Of a stretch of DNA of 64,000 nucleotides, positions 35,576-43,883 are shown piece after piece. The position numbers and the translations under genes were made by a program. Source of the DNA: Undibacterium cyanobacteriorum (GTDB lineage Bacteria; Pseudomonadota; Gammaproteobacteria; Burkholderiales; Burkholderiaceae_D); the NCBI RefSeq assembly GCF_031326225.1, contig NZ_CP133720.1, forward strand, positions 1,736,001-1,800,000. The letters are read 5' to 3'. Each line of letters opens with the position of its first letter. The first letter of the stretch is position 1. The notes under the pieces are model-generated. The model had not been told where the DNA came from and made no database searches. It saw only the letters and a list, made by a program, of their open reading frames with translations.

Positions 35576-36898
35576 TTATGCGATGCTTCGTAAAGCATCA
35601 CGTAGACAGCGCAAAAACTCTTCAGCATTGTCCATGCTAAACACAATCGGCGGTTTGAGTTTTAGGACGTTATCGTAAGGCCCGTCTGTCGAGAGCAAAA
35701 TGTGATGGGCTTTGAGGTACTCAATCACCGCATTGGCGGCCTCGGTTGCGGGCTCTAGACTATGACGATCCTTCACCATTTCAACGCCAATAAACAGTCC
35801 CATGCCGCGCACATCGCCGATCATATCAAATTCTTTTTGCAGCTCAACGAGTCCGTGCAAGATCGCATTGCCCACCTGAAGAGCATTGTTTTGTAGTTGC
35901 TCTTGTTCGATCACGTCGAGCACCGCCAAGCCCATCGCACAAGACACCGGATTGCCGGCAAAGGTATTGAAGTATTCCATGCCATTCATAAAGGCCTGTG
36001 CGATTTCTGGACGGGTTACGACCGCGCCCATTGGGTGTCCATTGCAAATCGGTTTGCCCATGGTGACGATATCGGGTACCACCGCTTGTGTTTCGAAGGC
36101 CCAGAAATGAGTTCCCGCGCGACCAAAGCCAACTTGCACTTCATCGGCAACGCACACCGCACCCGCAGCGCGGGCGGTCGCGTAAGCCTCTTTCAGATAA
36201 TGGTCAGGTAAAACGACTTGACCACCACATCCTAAAATCGATTCGCAGAAAAAAGCCGCAGGTTTCTCGCCGCGTGCATGGATAGCCGCAATCGCCCGAT
36301 GTAAATCTTGTGCATAGCGTGGGCCGACATCGGCCTCGCCACGACGAAAACGTCCGCGATAATCATCGGGAATCTCGGCCACTTGGATGTGCGCTGGCCG
36401 ACCTTGTCCACCTTTGCCATCGAACTTATACGGGCTCAGTTCTATCATGGTGGGCGAGTTGCCGTGATAAGCATGGTCGACCACGATGATGTCATGTGCT
36501 TGTGAATAGGTGCGCGCCAAACGTAGTGCCAGATCATTGGCCTCGGTGCCTGAGTTGGTCAAGAACACCACCGACAATTCTTCAGGAAAAGTGGCGCTGA
36601 GTCTTCGCGCATATTCGACAATGTTGTCGTGTAAGTAGCGCGTGTTGGTATTGAGCTCGGCCATCTGGGCTTGGCCGGCCGCGACCACACTTGGATGGCA
36701 ATGACCAACGTGACAAACATTGTTCACCATGTCTAAATAAGCTTGACCATCCTGATCATACAAATACGCCCCGCGGCCACGTACCATTTTGACAGGCTGC
36801 TGGTACGACATACTCAAACTTGGATTGAGGTGGCGACGGCGTAAGTCAATGATCTCTTGTGGACTACGCTGCGGTATGGCTTTGGTGATCGTGCTCAT
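35576..36898 (-). CDS. class III aminotransferase-fold PLP enzyme (phospho-lyase type)
   Basis: PLP-dependent protein of 440 aa. LTNSGTEANDLALRLAR, VVDHAYHGNS, VADEVQVGFGRAGTHFWAFE and VTMGKPICNGHPMGAVV (PLP-binding Lys) define the class III fold. The sequence looks closest to the AGXT2L group (ethanolamine-phosphate and 5-phosphohydroxylysine phospho-lyases) and to the aminotransferase part of larger APH-aminotransferase fusions. The gene directly downstream of the phosphotransferase at 37002 supports this: a kinase would phosphorylate an amino alcohol, and this enzyme would eliminate phosphate and ammonia. A simple transaminase role is the alternative. The gap between the two is 103 bp. Confidence 0.82.
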   Translation of the reverse strand: MSTITKAIPQRSPQEIIDLRRRHLNPSLSMSYQQPVKMVRGRGAYLYDQDGQAYLDMVNNVCHVGHCHPSVVAAGQAQMAELNTNTRYLHDNIVEYARRLSATFPEELSVVFLTNSGTEANDLALRLARTYSQAHDIIVVDHAYHGNSPTMIELSPYKFDGKGGQGRPAHIQVAEIPDDYRGRFRRGEADVGPRYAQDLHRAIAAIHARGEKPAAFFCESILGCGGQVVLPDHYLKEAYATARAAGAVCVADEVQVGFGRAGTHFWAFETQAVVPDIVTMGKPICNGHPMGAVVTRPEIAQAFMNGMEYFNTFAGNPVSCAMGLAVLDVIEQEQLQNNALQVGNAILHGLVELQKEFDMIGDVRGMGLFIGVEMVKDRHSLEPATEAANAVIEYLKAHHILLSTDGPYDNVLKLKPPIVFSMDNAEEFLRCLRDALRSIA

Positions 36899-37001
36899 GT
36901 TCGACTCTATAAAAATAGGCTGCTGTTTTTTGCCTTCGTTGTATTTTGTGGGCTCAGCTAGGCTTCGGTGATATTGTGCTTAATCGGTTTTTTAGAGACT
37001 T

Positions 37002-38108
37002 TCATCGTATTGCTGACAACATCAATTGTTCAAGTTCGTCAGCACCGATTTCTTCAAATTGCCGCAGTAGGCGATGTACGCCTATTTGTGACACTAAGAT
37101 ATAGGTATTGGCAGGGTTCTTACGAAATGCACGCGTCGCCATCAAGACACTTTGGCTCAAACGTGCATTGATGAGTGCTGGCAAAATGCGCAGCTCTGGC
37201 TCGCTCAGTGGATGTACACCTTGGTATGCCCTGAGGATGGCGGTGATGCACTGCTTGACGCGAGAAATATCGACCGCATGTTGTAAGGCATAGACGATGG
37301 TAATCGCCAAATCGACAGCACGTAGATGAAAGCACATATCGCCAAAATCGATGATGGCGTCGACCTGATAGTGCGCACGAACTGGATCGCTTTCATGAGC
37401 GCTCGCTTGATTACTATTTTTTTGCTGCGCATGATCACCATCGGGCTCAACCGTACTGACGATCACATTGTAATCATTGGCATCGTTGTGAATCACCGCT
37501 TGCGGTAGGGTTTGCCGCCATTGGCTCTCATTGTCGGCAAAGTAATGAAGGTGACGCTGAACTAGGGCACGAATTTCCGCGTCTTCGACATGGGCAATTT
37601 CATCGATCAGTCCAGGTAGTTGACTGATACTCCAATCGACCTCACGCATCATCGCCGGATGTTGGAAATCACTGAGACCGCGATCCAGCTTGCCGATTGC
37701 CAGCCCTAAGCTATATTCCAAACTCGCCAAATCGGTATTGGTTTGCTGTGCCGCTTCGGCATACACTTGGCCACTCACAAACGTCAGGAGGCGCATATGG
37801 CAGGCTAGCGTATTGCCTGCGTCATCGTAAAGATTTAAAGGGATGATGTGCGAACCGTCAGCAGCCAACATGATTTTTGGCAGAGCGAGGTCGGGGCAGG
37901 TGTGCACTAAATGGAGCAGGGCGGCATTCTCGATATCGAGATCAGCATAAGACCAATTCGGATTCGCGATTTTGAAAACGAAGTTGCCCTGTGCGCCACT
38001 GATCTTGAAATTGCGATCAGCGTAAGAGGGAAGATCGTTAATCTCGCCGGTGATCTGCCAATGTTGCTGAACAAGTTGTAAGGCTTGGTCTGAAGAAATC
38101 TTGAGCAT
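37002..38108 (-). CDS. APH-family phosphotransferase, hydroxylysine kinase-like
   Basis: Aminoglycoside-phosphotransferase-fold kinase of 368 aa. VIHNDANDYNVIV is the catalytic Brenner loop (HxDxxxxN) and IIDFGDM carries the metal-binding Asp. NFKISGAQGNFVFKIANP is the nucleotide-binding lobe, and the arrangement resembles hydroxylysine kinase (AGPHD1/HYKK). The start is set at the ATG at 38108; the frame continues upstream to a TTG at 38207 without family similarity. It precedes the class III PLP enzyme on the same strand. The combination resembles the vertebrate hydroxylysine degradation pair but the bacterial substrate is unknown. Confidence 0.82.
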   Translation of the reverse strand: MLKISSDQALQLVQQHWQITGEINDLPSYADRNFKISGAQGNFVFKIANPNWSYADLDIENAALLHLVHTCPDLALPKIMLAADGSHIIPLNLYDDAGNTLACHMRLLTFVSGQVYAEAAQQTNTDLASLEYSLGLAIGKLDRGLSDFQHPAMMREVDWSISQLPGLIDEIAHVEDAEIRALVQRHLHYFADNESQWRQTLPQAVIHNDANDYNVIVSTVEPDGDHAQQKNSNQASAHESDPVRAHYQVDAIIDFGDMCFHLRAVDLAITIVYALQHAVDISRVKQCITAILRAYQGVHPLSEPELRILPALINARLSQSVLMATRAFRKNPANTYILVSQIGVHRLLRQFEEIGADELEQLMLSAIR

Positions 38109-38409
38109 GAATGTTGCCGTAGGACGTTGGGGGGATGGATTCCAAAGCGGTTGATCGTAAGCTGCCTTCAAGTTGTTCAAGGCCGTTGAGCGATGAATGC
38201 CATGCAAACTATAAGTATACTATAAATATATTTGAAATTCCTCGATGTTCACCATACAGGAGGCGCAATGCAGGTGATGCAGATGTGAGTTTTTAACCCA
38301 AAGTCGAAGACCATTCTGTCGCACTTATGATTCGAAAGTATCGAGGAACTCCAATCTTGTCCTCTTGCTTATGTCGATCTTTGTGCCAGAGCTAGAGCGA
38401 TTCTGCCCA

Positions 38410-38865
38410 TCACAGCGATCGTGTCATAAACAAGCTCAAGGGGCCTAGAACATAATCGGCAAACGGCCCGCATACTTCAAAGCCAAATTTGCGATACAAC
38501 ATTTCTGCTGGTTTGAATTCTGCTTGGGTGCCTGTCTCGAGGCTGAGGCGACGGTATCCGCTCTGACGCGCTTCGGCGATCAAATGGTCGAGTAGGGCGG
38601 CGGCCACGCCTTGTTTCAAATATTTTTCAGCAGTGCGCATGGATTTGATTTCCGCATGCTCTGGATCGAGTTCCTTGAGCGCGCCGCAACCCATGAGTTC
38701 TTCGCCATCCCATGCACCCCAGAGTCGAATTTTCGGGCTGCGTAAGGCGTCAATAGCCAAGGCATGGCAGCTTTCTGGAGGTGAAATTGATGCCATATTG
38801 GTAGTGTGTAATTCGATTAAGGCGATCATGCGGGGATCGCTGAGATCATCAAGTCGGATGTCCAT
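38410..38865 (-). CDS. GNAT family N-acetyltransferase (YsnE/PsiE-like)
   Basis: A 151-aa acetyltransferase with the pattern LIELHTTNMASISPPESCHAL, WGAWDGEELMGCGALKELD, EIKSMRTAEKYLKQGVAAALLDHLI and RRLSLETGTQAEFKPAEMLY, which fits the YsnE/PsiE group. The acetyl-CoA loop is MRTAEKYLKQGVAAAL. Substrate unknown. ATG at 38865 is preferred to an upstream frame that overlaps the 5'-nucleotidase. It follows the nucleotidase gene by 43 bp on the same strand, so they may form one message. Confidence 0.85.
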   Translation of the reverse strand: MDIRLDDLSDPRMIALIELHTTNMASISPPESCHALAIDALRSPKIRLWGAWDGEELMGCGALKELDPEHAEIKSMRTAEKYLKQGVAAALLDHLIAEARQSGYRRLSLETGTQAEFKPAEMLYRKFGFEVCGPFADYVLGPLSLFMTRSL

Positions 38866-38908
38866 GGTGTGCTCGGTTTGTAGTTTTGAGATTCTGTTAC
38901 AAGAAAAT

Positions 38909-39826
38909 TTAATGAGAGTCTGATTGTGCTTGTTTGTAAGGCACACGTCCGGTCGGAACAACCCCAGACGCACTCAAGCAGTGACCATGTTGATCATCGA
39001 AAAACATATGCGGTTGAAATGCGGCGAGCACGGCTGCTTTGCTGACGCCGCCCATGAAGAAGGTTTCATCAATCCGAATATCCCATGCCCTGAGCGTTCG
39101 GATGACCCGTTCATGAGCGGGGGAAGAACGCGCGGTGACTAAAGCTGTGCGCAATGGCATGGCATGTGGATCATCGCTTTTGAAATTATTTTGCAAGTAG
39201 GATATCGCTAAAAGGAGACGCGCAAAGGGGCCTTCGGGCAAAGGCTTCTTAGCGTTTTCGCGCTCATGTTTTTCAAACGCTTCGATACCGCCGGTTTGAT
39301 AAATGCGTTCGGCTTCATCGGAGAACAAGACAGCGTCGCCGTCAAAAGCAATGCGAATTTGTTCTGGGTCGGCGGCGGCTTCAGGAGTGCGATACAACAG
39401 CGCCGCTGCCGTGCCACTATTGATGGCGGCTTGCACATCGTCTTCATGGAGCGATAAAAACAGGCTGACGTTAAAGGCCTTGAGATAGGGTGACAAGGAA
39501 GCGCCACCGGCCAACGCAGCACGACTAATATCCAGTCCGTAGTGTTCAATTGAATTGAAAATGCGCAAAGACGTCTCGGATGAATTGCGCGACATGATCA
39601 CGACTTCCACCAAACGTTTGTCCGGCGTGAGTTGGTTCAAGCGCAGCAAGGCTTTGACCAACGGAAAACCAGCACCGGGTTTCAGCACTTCGTTCTCATG
39701 CTGTAGTTGATGCAAACGATAGGCATCGAGACCTTGCTCTTGGTAGATCTTCTCTTCCACTTCGAGGTCAAATAAAGCCCGTGAAGAAATGCCGATAACG
39801 AGTAGCTTATCTAAGGAAAATGGCAT
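38909..39826 (-). CDS. 5'-nucleotidase, cytosolic type I-like
   Basis: A 305-aa member of the 5'-nucleotidase family related to vertebrate cytosolic NT5C1 (purine nucleoside monophosphate phosphatase). Conserved runs: VIMSRNSSETSLRIFNSIEHYGL, ALAGGASLSPYLKAFNVSLFLS, IAFDGDAVLFSDEAERIY, LVTARSSPAHERVIRTLRAW and FFMGGVSKAAVLAAFQPHMFFDDQ. The aspartates in AFDGDAVLFSDE are the HAD-type acidic site. It starts 1 bp after the class V aminotransferase-fold gene ends, with GAGG upstream, so they are co-transcribed. Confidence 0.9.
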   Translation of the reverse strand: MPFSLDKLLVIGISSRALFDLEVEEKIYQEQGLDAYRLHQLQHENEVLKPGAGFPLVKALLRLNQLTPDKRLVEVVIMSRNSSETSLRIFNSIEHYGLDISRAALAGGASLSPYLKAFNVSLFLSLHEDDVQAAINSGTAAALLYRTPEAAADPEQIRIAFDGDAVLFSDEAERIYQTGGIEAFEKHERENAKKPLPEGPFARLLLAISYLQNNFKSDDPHAMPLRTALVTARSSPAHERVIRTLRAWDIRIDETFFMGGVSKAAVLAAFQPHMFFDDQHGHCLSASGVVPTGRVPYKQAQSDSH

Positions 39827-39827
39827 C

Positions 39828-41114
39828 TTACAAAACCTCGTCTAAATGTCGAATCAAGCGGGCAATCTCTTGCTCGGTGTTGTAATGGGCAATCGATACC
39901 CGCACTACGCCGCCGTGTTTTTCCAAATCCAAAGTACTGATCAGATGTTTTGCATAAAAATCGCCATAGCGGATGCCGATGCCATATTGATCGATGTGAC
40001 GCACGATCTCCGGTGACGCTAGCTCTTGGTGCACAAAGCTGATGGTCGGAACCCGCTGAATCAAGTTTGTCAAGTTTGAATCATTCGCCATGTTGCCGTC
40101 TGTGAGTATCTGCTTTCCTTGCGTCACAGTATTAAGGCCGATAATGCTAACTTTCTCTTTCGAACGTAGATAGCTGAGCAACTGTTCTGCCAATGCATTT
40201 TCGTGATCTTCAAACTTCTTGAAGACGGCTTGCATACGTTGTCGCGGAGTGCCATCGTATTGAAAAAAGTCTGCAACAGCGAGCAGATAATCTCGAATGC
40301 CGGCGCAGCCATACGATAACTCAAAATTCACATTACCCGGTTGTAGTTTGTAAGGCAATTCGTCCGCTGGTATGAAAAAGTGATTTAAGTTTGCGAGTGA
40401 GTTCAGTAATTCCAGATGCCCCCACATCAATGCATAATGCGGCCCAAATACTTTGTAAAAACTGAAGACGTAAATATCGGCGCCACTCGCTTGTACATCC
40501 ACTAAACGGTGCGGCGCATAGGCAACGCCATCGACACACACTCTGCCGCCGACCGCATGCACACGCTGTGCAACTTCAGCGACAGGATTGATCGTCCCCA
40601 AAATATTCGAAGCATGGGTCATCGCAAGCCATTTGGTGCGCGGGCTCAATAGGGGCTCGAGTTGCTCGAGTTCGAGCAACATCGTTTGGCGATTGACTTC
40701 CCAGATTTTGATCACCGCACCAACTTCTTCCAGACGTTTCCAAGCACCGATGTTGGCTTCGTGGTCCGTGTTGGTGAGAATGATTTCGTCGCCGGGCCGA
40801 ATACTAGGACGTAGCGCTTGAATCAAGAGGAACATCAAACCGGTGGTCGAGCCACCCATGACGATTTCGCGGTCGTCCTTGGCATTCACCAAATCAGCGA
40901 TGGCGCGGCGTGCGGCTAACACGCGATCTTGTGCTTGTACCGAAGTGCGATAGCTGGCGCCCAGCTGCACGCTGGTGCTGAGAAGATACTGATGAATACG
41001 GTCGGCCACGACTTGGGCGACTTGTGAGCCACCTGCGTTGTCGAGGTACACACAGGATGCGTTATGCAGAGCAGGGAATTGACTGCGGATAAAACTGATT
41101 TCAGAGTCTTTCAT
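39828..41114 (-). CDS. class V aminotransferase-fold protein, cysteine desulfurase-like (VC1184 subfamily)
   Basis: PLP enzyme of 428 aa resembling the VC1184 subfamily of cysteine desulfurase-like proteins. CVYLDNAGGSQV opens the fold, MTHASNILGTINPV and VDGVAYAPHRLVDV contribute to PLP binding, and the Schiff-base Lys is in VFSFYKVFGPHYALMWG. At the place where SufS/CsdA have the catalytic Cys after a conserved R-x-G turn, this protein reads IRYGDFYAKHL and the C-terminal third has no cysteine at all. It may therefore be a lyase or aminotransferase and not a sulfur donor. The ATG at 41114 is chosen over a TTG upstream. Heads the unit with the 5'-nucleotidase. Confidence 0.82.
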   Translation of the reverse strand: MKDSEISFIRSQFPALHNASCVYLDNAGGSQVAQVVADRIHQYLLSTSVQLGASYRTSVQAQDRVLAARRAIADLVNAKDDREIVMGGSTTGLMFLLIQALRPSIRPGDEIILTNTDHEANIGAWKRLEEVGAVIKIWEVNRQTMLLELEQLEPLLSPRTKWLAMTHASNILGTINPVAEVAQRVHAVGGRVCVDGVAYAPHRLVDVQASGADIYVFSFYKVFGPHYALMWGHLELLNSLANLNHFFIPADELPYKLQPGNVNFELSYGCAGIRDYLLAVADFFQYDGTPRQRMQAVFKKFEDHENALAEQLLSYLRSKEKVSIIGLNTVTQGKQILTDGNMANDSNLTNLIQRVPTISFVHQELASPEIVRHIDQYGIGIRYGDFYAKHLISTLDLEKHGGVVRVSIAHYNTEQEIARLIRHLDEVL

Positions 41115-41276
41115 AGCGGCTAAGTAGATGCACGAGTGTTTGAGGTCGGCGTGACAGCGATGACCGCCTACCTCAAAAATCAAATGTGTACTACCTTACC
41201 ACGAAACCTCTTGGCGTGATCGTTCGCGCTATTTCTGTCAGTCTGGTTTCTTCTATTGGGCGGCGGTCAGCGCTGA

Positions 41277-42476
41277 TTAACCTGGTGCGCCATCGACACG
41301 AGGCCGCAAGTAGATCGGCAACATCAAAGCGCCCCAAGCGATAAACACCGCTGCCCATAATCCCGCAGAAACTTTGATTAAACTATCGGTGGCCTGGAAA
41401 CTCGCAAAGACACGCAGGACAGCTGCTAAATGCAATGCAAGATACAAGGACCACAAACCATTGCCTGCATGGAGTGGGCGGCCGCTATGACCGAAGCTGA
41501 CCCGGCTCACAAACGCGACTAACATGGTACTCATGAAGCCCAAAGCTAAAGCGTGGGTGGTGGCCGAACCCGTGGTGACGCCAAGCGCCGAGATCGCATG
41601 CAGGGCGAAAACGACACTAAGCCATGCGAAGGATAAGTGCAGCATGGCTAATAGTCGATTCTCAAAACTACGAAACAGTCCCCAACGCCAAGAAGTGTTG
41701 GCGAAACTGAAGCTCAAGAGCGTGGCAACGATCACTTGGATGCCTTGCGCCGCGCTACTTGCATCGCTTCCATTCGTGCCGAAAATACCCGCGAACGCCA
41801 AAGTCCAACTGCCAATCAACCAAGTCGCCAACAAACTATAAGGACGCCATGTGACATAGTTCTGCAACACATTGGCGGTGAAGAAGGGCAGCATGCGATG
41901 ACACACAGTGAGAAAGATGGGTAAGAGGAAGGCGAAGAAACTCAATTGTCGTGCAGCTTGCCAAGCAAGCTCAGAACCAGCCGCCCATAGCAAGGCGCAC
42001 AGCATAGAAAGTATGCCACCCAGCATGGCGACTAATAATGCAATCGCGTGTTTTTTATCCTCACTTTTGCTTTCGATAATCAAGCGCGCCCAACGCAGTG
42101 TGACCGCGACCCACGCGGATAGCATCAAGGCAAAGCCAGATAGACGTAAAGGTTTGAGACCAAAAGTGGAGGCGAATAACACCAAAACGATACCTACGAA
42201 ATAGGTCGCGCCATGCAAGATAAAATGATGGGTAGATGCCTTGACGTTGAGCCAGCGCGGTCCAGCAGTAAAGGTGAAACCGAGTATGAATAAAGGGAAG
42301 ACGCCGAGTGGCATCAAAATGCCGTGTAAAGGCACCGGTAATTGATTCGCGAATTGGAGATTGATCCACCACCACGCCAGTAAGGAAAGGAGTGCGACGA
42401 GTCCCAAGAAGAAATAGAGACGGTGAGGGGCTTGGCTGAGTTGTTTCATGGCGAATAATGATCGGAGATAAGACAT
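41277..42476 (-). CDS. nnrS: NnrS family heme-copper membrane protein
   Basis: Polytopic inner-membrane protein of 399 aa with about twelve hydrophobic helices. Histidines in conserved places (VPLHGILMPLGVFPLFILGF, CHRMLPFF, HALALGFMSTMLVAFVSRVSFGHSGRPL) match NnrS, a heme- and copper-containing protein induced by nitric oxide and linked to relief of nitrosative stress. Two starts are possible (ATG at 42476 or 42449); neither has a clear ribosome binding site. An FNR/NNR-like box lies about 150 bp upstream (42624-42637). Confidence 0.9.
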   Translation of the reverse strand: MSYLRSLFAMKQLSQAPHRLYFFLGLVALLSLLAWWWINLQFANQLPVPLHGILMPLGVFPLFILGFTFTAGPRWLNVKASTHHFILHGATYFVGIVLVLFASTFGLKPLRLSGFALMLSAWVAVTLRWARLIIESKSEDKKHAIALLVAMLGGILSMLCALLWAAGSELAWQAARQLSFFAFLLPIFLTVCHRMLPFFTANVLQNYVTWRPYSLLATWLIGSWTLAFAGIFGTNGSDASSAAQGIQVIVATLLSFSFANTSWRWGLFRSFENRLLAMLHLSFAWLSVVFALHAISALGVTTGSATTHALALGFMSTMLVAFVSRVSFGHSGRPLHAGNGLWSLYLALHLAAVLRVFASFQATDSLIKVSAGLWAAVFIAWGALMLPIYLRPRVDGAPG

Positions 42477-42772
42477 CGGCGAATAAGCATCGTCGACCGA
42501 CCTAAAGTAGCTCTACCGGAATAGCGAATTGCGAAGATAGAAAAGCTTAGCCTTAGTCGAATCGATGTCCAGAAAGTGAATCGATAGTGCCCGCGATGCT
42601 AGCAAATTTGTGCGCTGCACACCTTGATCAAGAACAAGTTCTCGCTCCAGATTTCGTGTGCTGGCCTGTGACTTGTTGAATCAATACGGCTGACAGGGCG
42701 TCATGTGAATGGCGCTTCAGTAAAGGCTTGTTTTGTTGAGAAGCGGAAAATGAAATGCTGAAGATGAAATCC
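42477..42772. other. nnrS upstream region
   Basis: About 300 bp between the AhpD-like gene and nnrS on the same strand. It contains the FNR/NNR-like box at 42624-42637 and overlapping short palindromes CTTGATCAAG and GAACAAGTTC. No gene seen. Confidence 0.5.
42624..42637 (-). promoter_or_regulatory. FNR/NNR-like box upstream of nnrS
   Basis: TTGAT-CAAG-AACAA matches the Crp/FNR-family consensus TTGAT-N4-ATCAA at 9 of 10 positions. NnrS genes are classically controlled by NnrR/Dnr/FNR regulators, so the site fits the gene it precedes. Confidence 0.5.
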
Positions 42773-43117
42773 TTAGCTCGCGCTCATTTCATCGAAGGCT
42801 CTCAAGGCGTCAGCCGCGTACATTAAGGAAGGGCCGCCACCCATATACACCGTCATGCCCAGAGTTTCTTCGAGCTCGGCACGTGTAACGCCGAGTTTGA
42901 TCAGCGCTTGCACATGGAAGCCGATGCAGCCATCACAATGCGCGGCGATGCCGAGTGCCAATGCCAGCAGTTCTTTGGTCTTTTTGTCGAGTGCGCCATC
43001 TTTGCTCGCTGCTTGTGCCAGCATAGAAAAGCCTTTCATCACATCAGGAATATCGCTGCGCAAATGGGACAGTGATTGTGAGAGTGACTTGGTGATTTCG
43101 ACGTAAGACTTGCTCAT
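42773..43117 (-). CDS. carboxymuconolactone decarboxylase family protein (AhpD-like)
   Basis: Small helical protein of 114 aa. ELLALALGIAAHCDGCIGFH carries the CxxC plus His motif of AhpD-type peroxidase-associated proteins, which use the two cysteines for disulfide exchange; MTVYMGGGPSLMYAADAL is the second conserved helix. Such proteins reduce peroxides or act as redox partners. Its position between nnrS and a DUF2892 gene suggests a stress role. Start at ATG 43117. Confidence 0.9.
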   Translation of the reverse strand: MSKSYVEITKSLSQSLSHLRSDIPDVMKGFSMLAQAASKDGALDKKTKELLALALGIAAHCDGCIGFHVQALIKLGVTRAELEETLGMTVYMGGGPSLMYAADALRAFDEMSAS

Positions 43118-43231
43118 AAAGTGCTTTCAAAGGTGAGTACTTAGACTGCAGGCCAAAGGGAAATGCTAGGGCTTGCGATTCAATTGAAGCGCGGATCAAC
43201 AAGCCACTGCGAATTTTGGCGTCAGTCTAAT

Positions 43232-43423
43232 TCAGTCAAGTTTGCAGGTTTTGATGCCGAGCAAAGTATAAGCAGGGCAGAAGCGGAAAATACCTGTGAG
43301 CAGCGGTACCACGCCGATCCAACCAAACTGATTGAGCCAACCAGCGAGGGTCGCGCCGATTAAAGCCAGGCCAACAACAATACGTAAAACGCGATCTAGA
43401 CCACCGACATTCATTTTCAACAT
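43232..43423 (-). CDS. DUF2892 (YgaP transmembrane domain) protein
   Basis: A 63-aa membrane protein with two hydrophobic helices. NVGGLDRVLRIVVGLALI and FCPAYTLLGIKTC are the DUF2892 signature, the same module that forms the membrane tail of E. coli YgaP after its rhodanese domain. Here it is a separate gene, and the rhodanese genes lie about 600 bp away in the opposite direction. AGGAG is seven bases before the ATG. A TATAAT-like -10 (43586-43591) followed by an inverted repeat precedes it. Confidence 0.88.
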   Translation of the reverse strand: MLKMNVGGLDRVLRIVVGLALIGATLAGWLNQFGWIGVVPLLTGIFRFCPAYTLLGIKTCKLD

Positions 43424-43548
43424 GATGAGCTCCTAGTGTTAAATGTTGGAAATTCAGTAGGAACGTCGAATTCGAAATGGAGCGAAACGAGTTGAGATTG
43501 GGATCATTTCGAGAGGACGCATGATTCAGTACTGAATTCTAAACTGCT

Positions 43549-43572
43549 TTATTTGCGTTTTTATGCAAATAA
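43549..43572. promoter_or_regulatory. inverted repeat operator 1, DUF2892 side
   Basis: Arms TTATTTGC (43549-43556) and GCAAATAA (43565-43572) with an 8-bp centre, directly downstream of a minus-strand TATAAT (43586-43591). It shares its arms with the repeat at 43812-43833. A perfect 14-bp palindrome ATTCAGTACTGAAT lies just beyond (43524-43537). Confidence 0.5.
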
Positions 43573-43624
43573 GCAATTGAACTGAATTATAAAGCTGTTT
43601 GTAGTTCAAAGCGGTAGTAATTCT

Positions 43625-43638
43625 TTGATCCAGATCAG
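43625..43638. promoter_or_regulatory. FNR-like box in the DUF2892/rhodanese intergenic region
   Basis: TTGAT-CCAG-ATCAG differs from the FNR consensus at one of ten positions. Its centre is about 50 bp upstream of the predicted DUF2892 transcription start, a distance compatible with control by an FNR/ANR-type activator. Confidence 0.55.
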
Positions 43639-43772
43639 GTGAACTAACTAAACCTTGCTGGTCATTTATTCTCCTAGATCACTTACATGGCTGAGGTAAG
43701 AATTGGATTAAATGTGGATGCTATAGAACTGTTCAGAGTTCAGCCACTAATTTCATGTTCACAGTCAATCTT

Positions 43773-43802
43773 TTGAAAAACAATGTTAAATCGTTTTATA
43801 AA
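43773..43802 (+). promoter_or_regulatory. predicted promoter of the rhodanese unit
   Basis: TTGAAA (43773-43778), 18-bp spacer and TATAAA (43797-43802). The start point would fall near 43809, just before the second inverted repeat. Confidence 0.5.
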
Positions 43803-43811
43803 TAAATTTTG

Positions 43812-43833
43812 TATTTGCGTAATTGCGCAAATA
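43812..43833. promoter_or_regulatory. inverted repeat operator 2, rhodanese side
   Basis: Perfect arms TATTTGCG (43812-43819) and CGCAAATA (43826-43833) with a 6-bp centre, lying at the predicted transcription start. Its position relative to the -10 box mirrors that of operator 1, as expected for one repressor acting on both divergent promoters. Confidence 0.55.
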
Positions 43834-43841
43834 AGGATATT

Positions 43842-43883
43842 ATGATTGTTGAGGTTTTTGTGAATAGGCGTGGGAATGAATGA
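43842..43883 (+). CDS. possible 13-aa leader peptide
   Basis: A 13-codon frame (MIVEVFVNRRGNE) begins nine bases after operator 2 and has AGGA at a reasonable distance. Its stop overlaps the start of the following 36-aa frame, so it could couple translation. Its small size makes this tentative. Confidence 0.3.
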   Translation: MIVEVFVNRRGNE

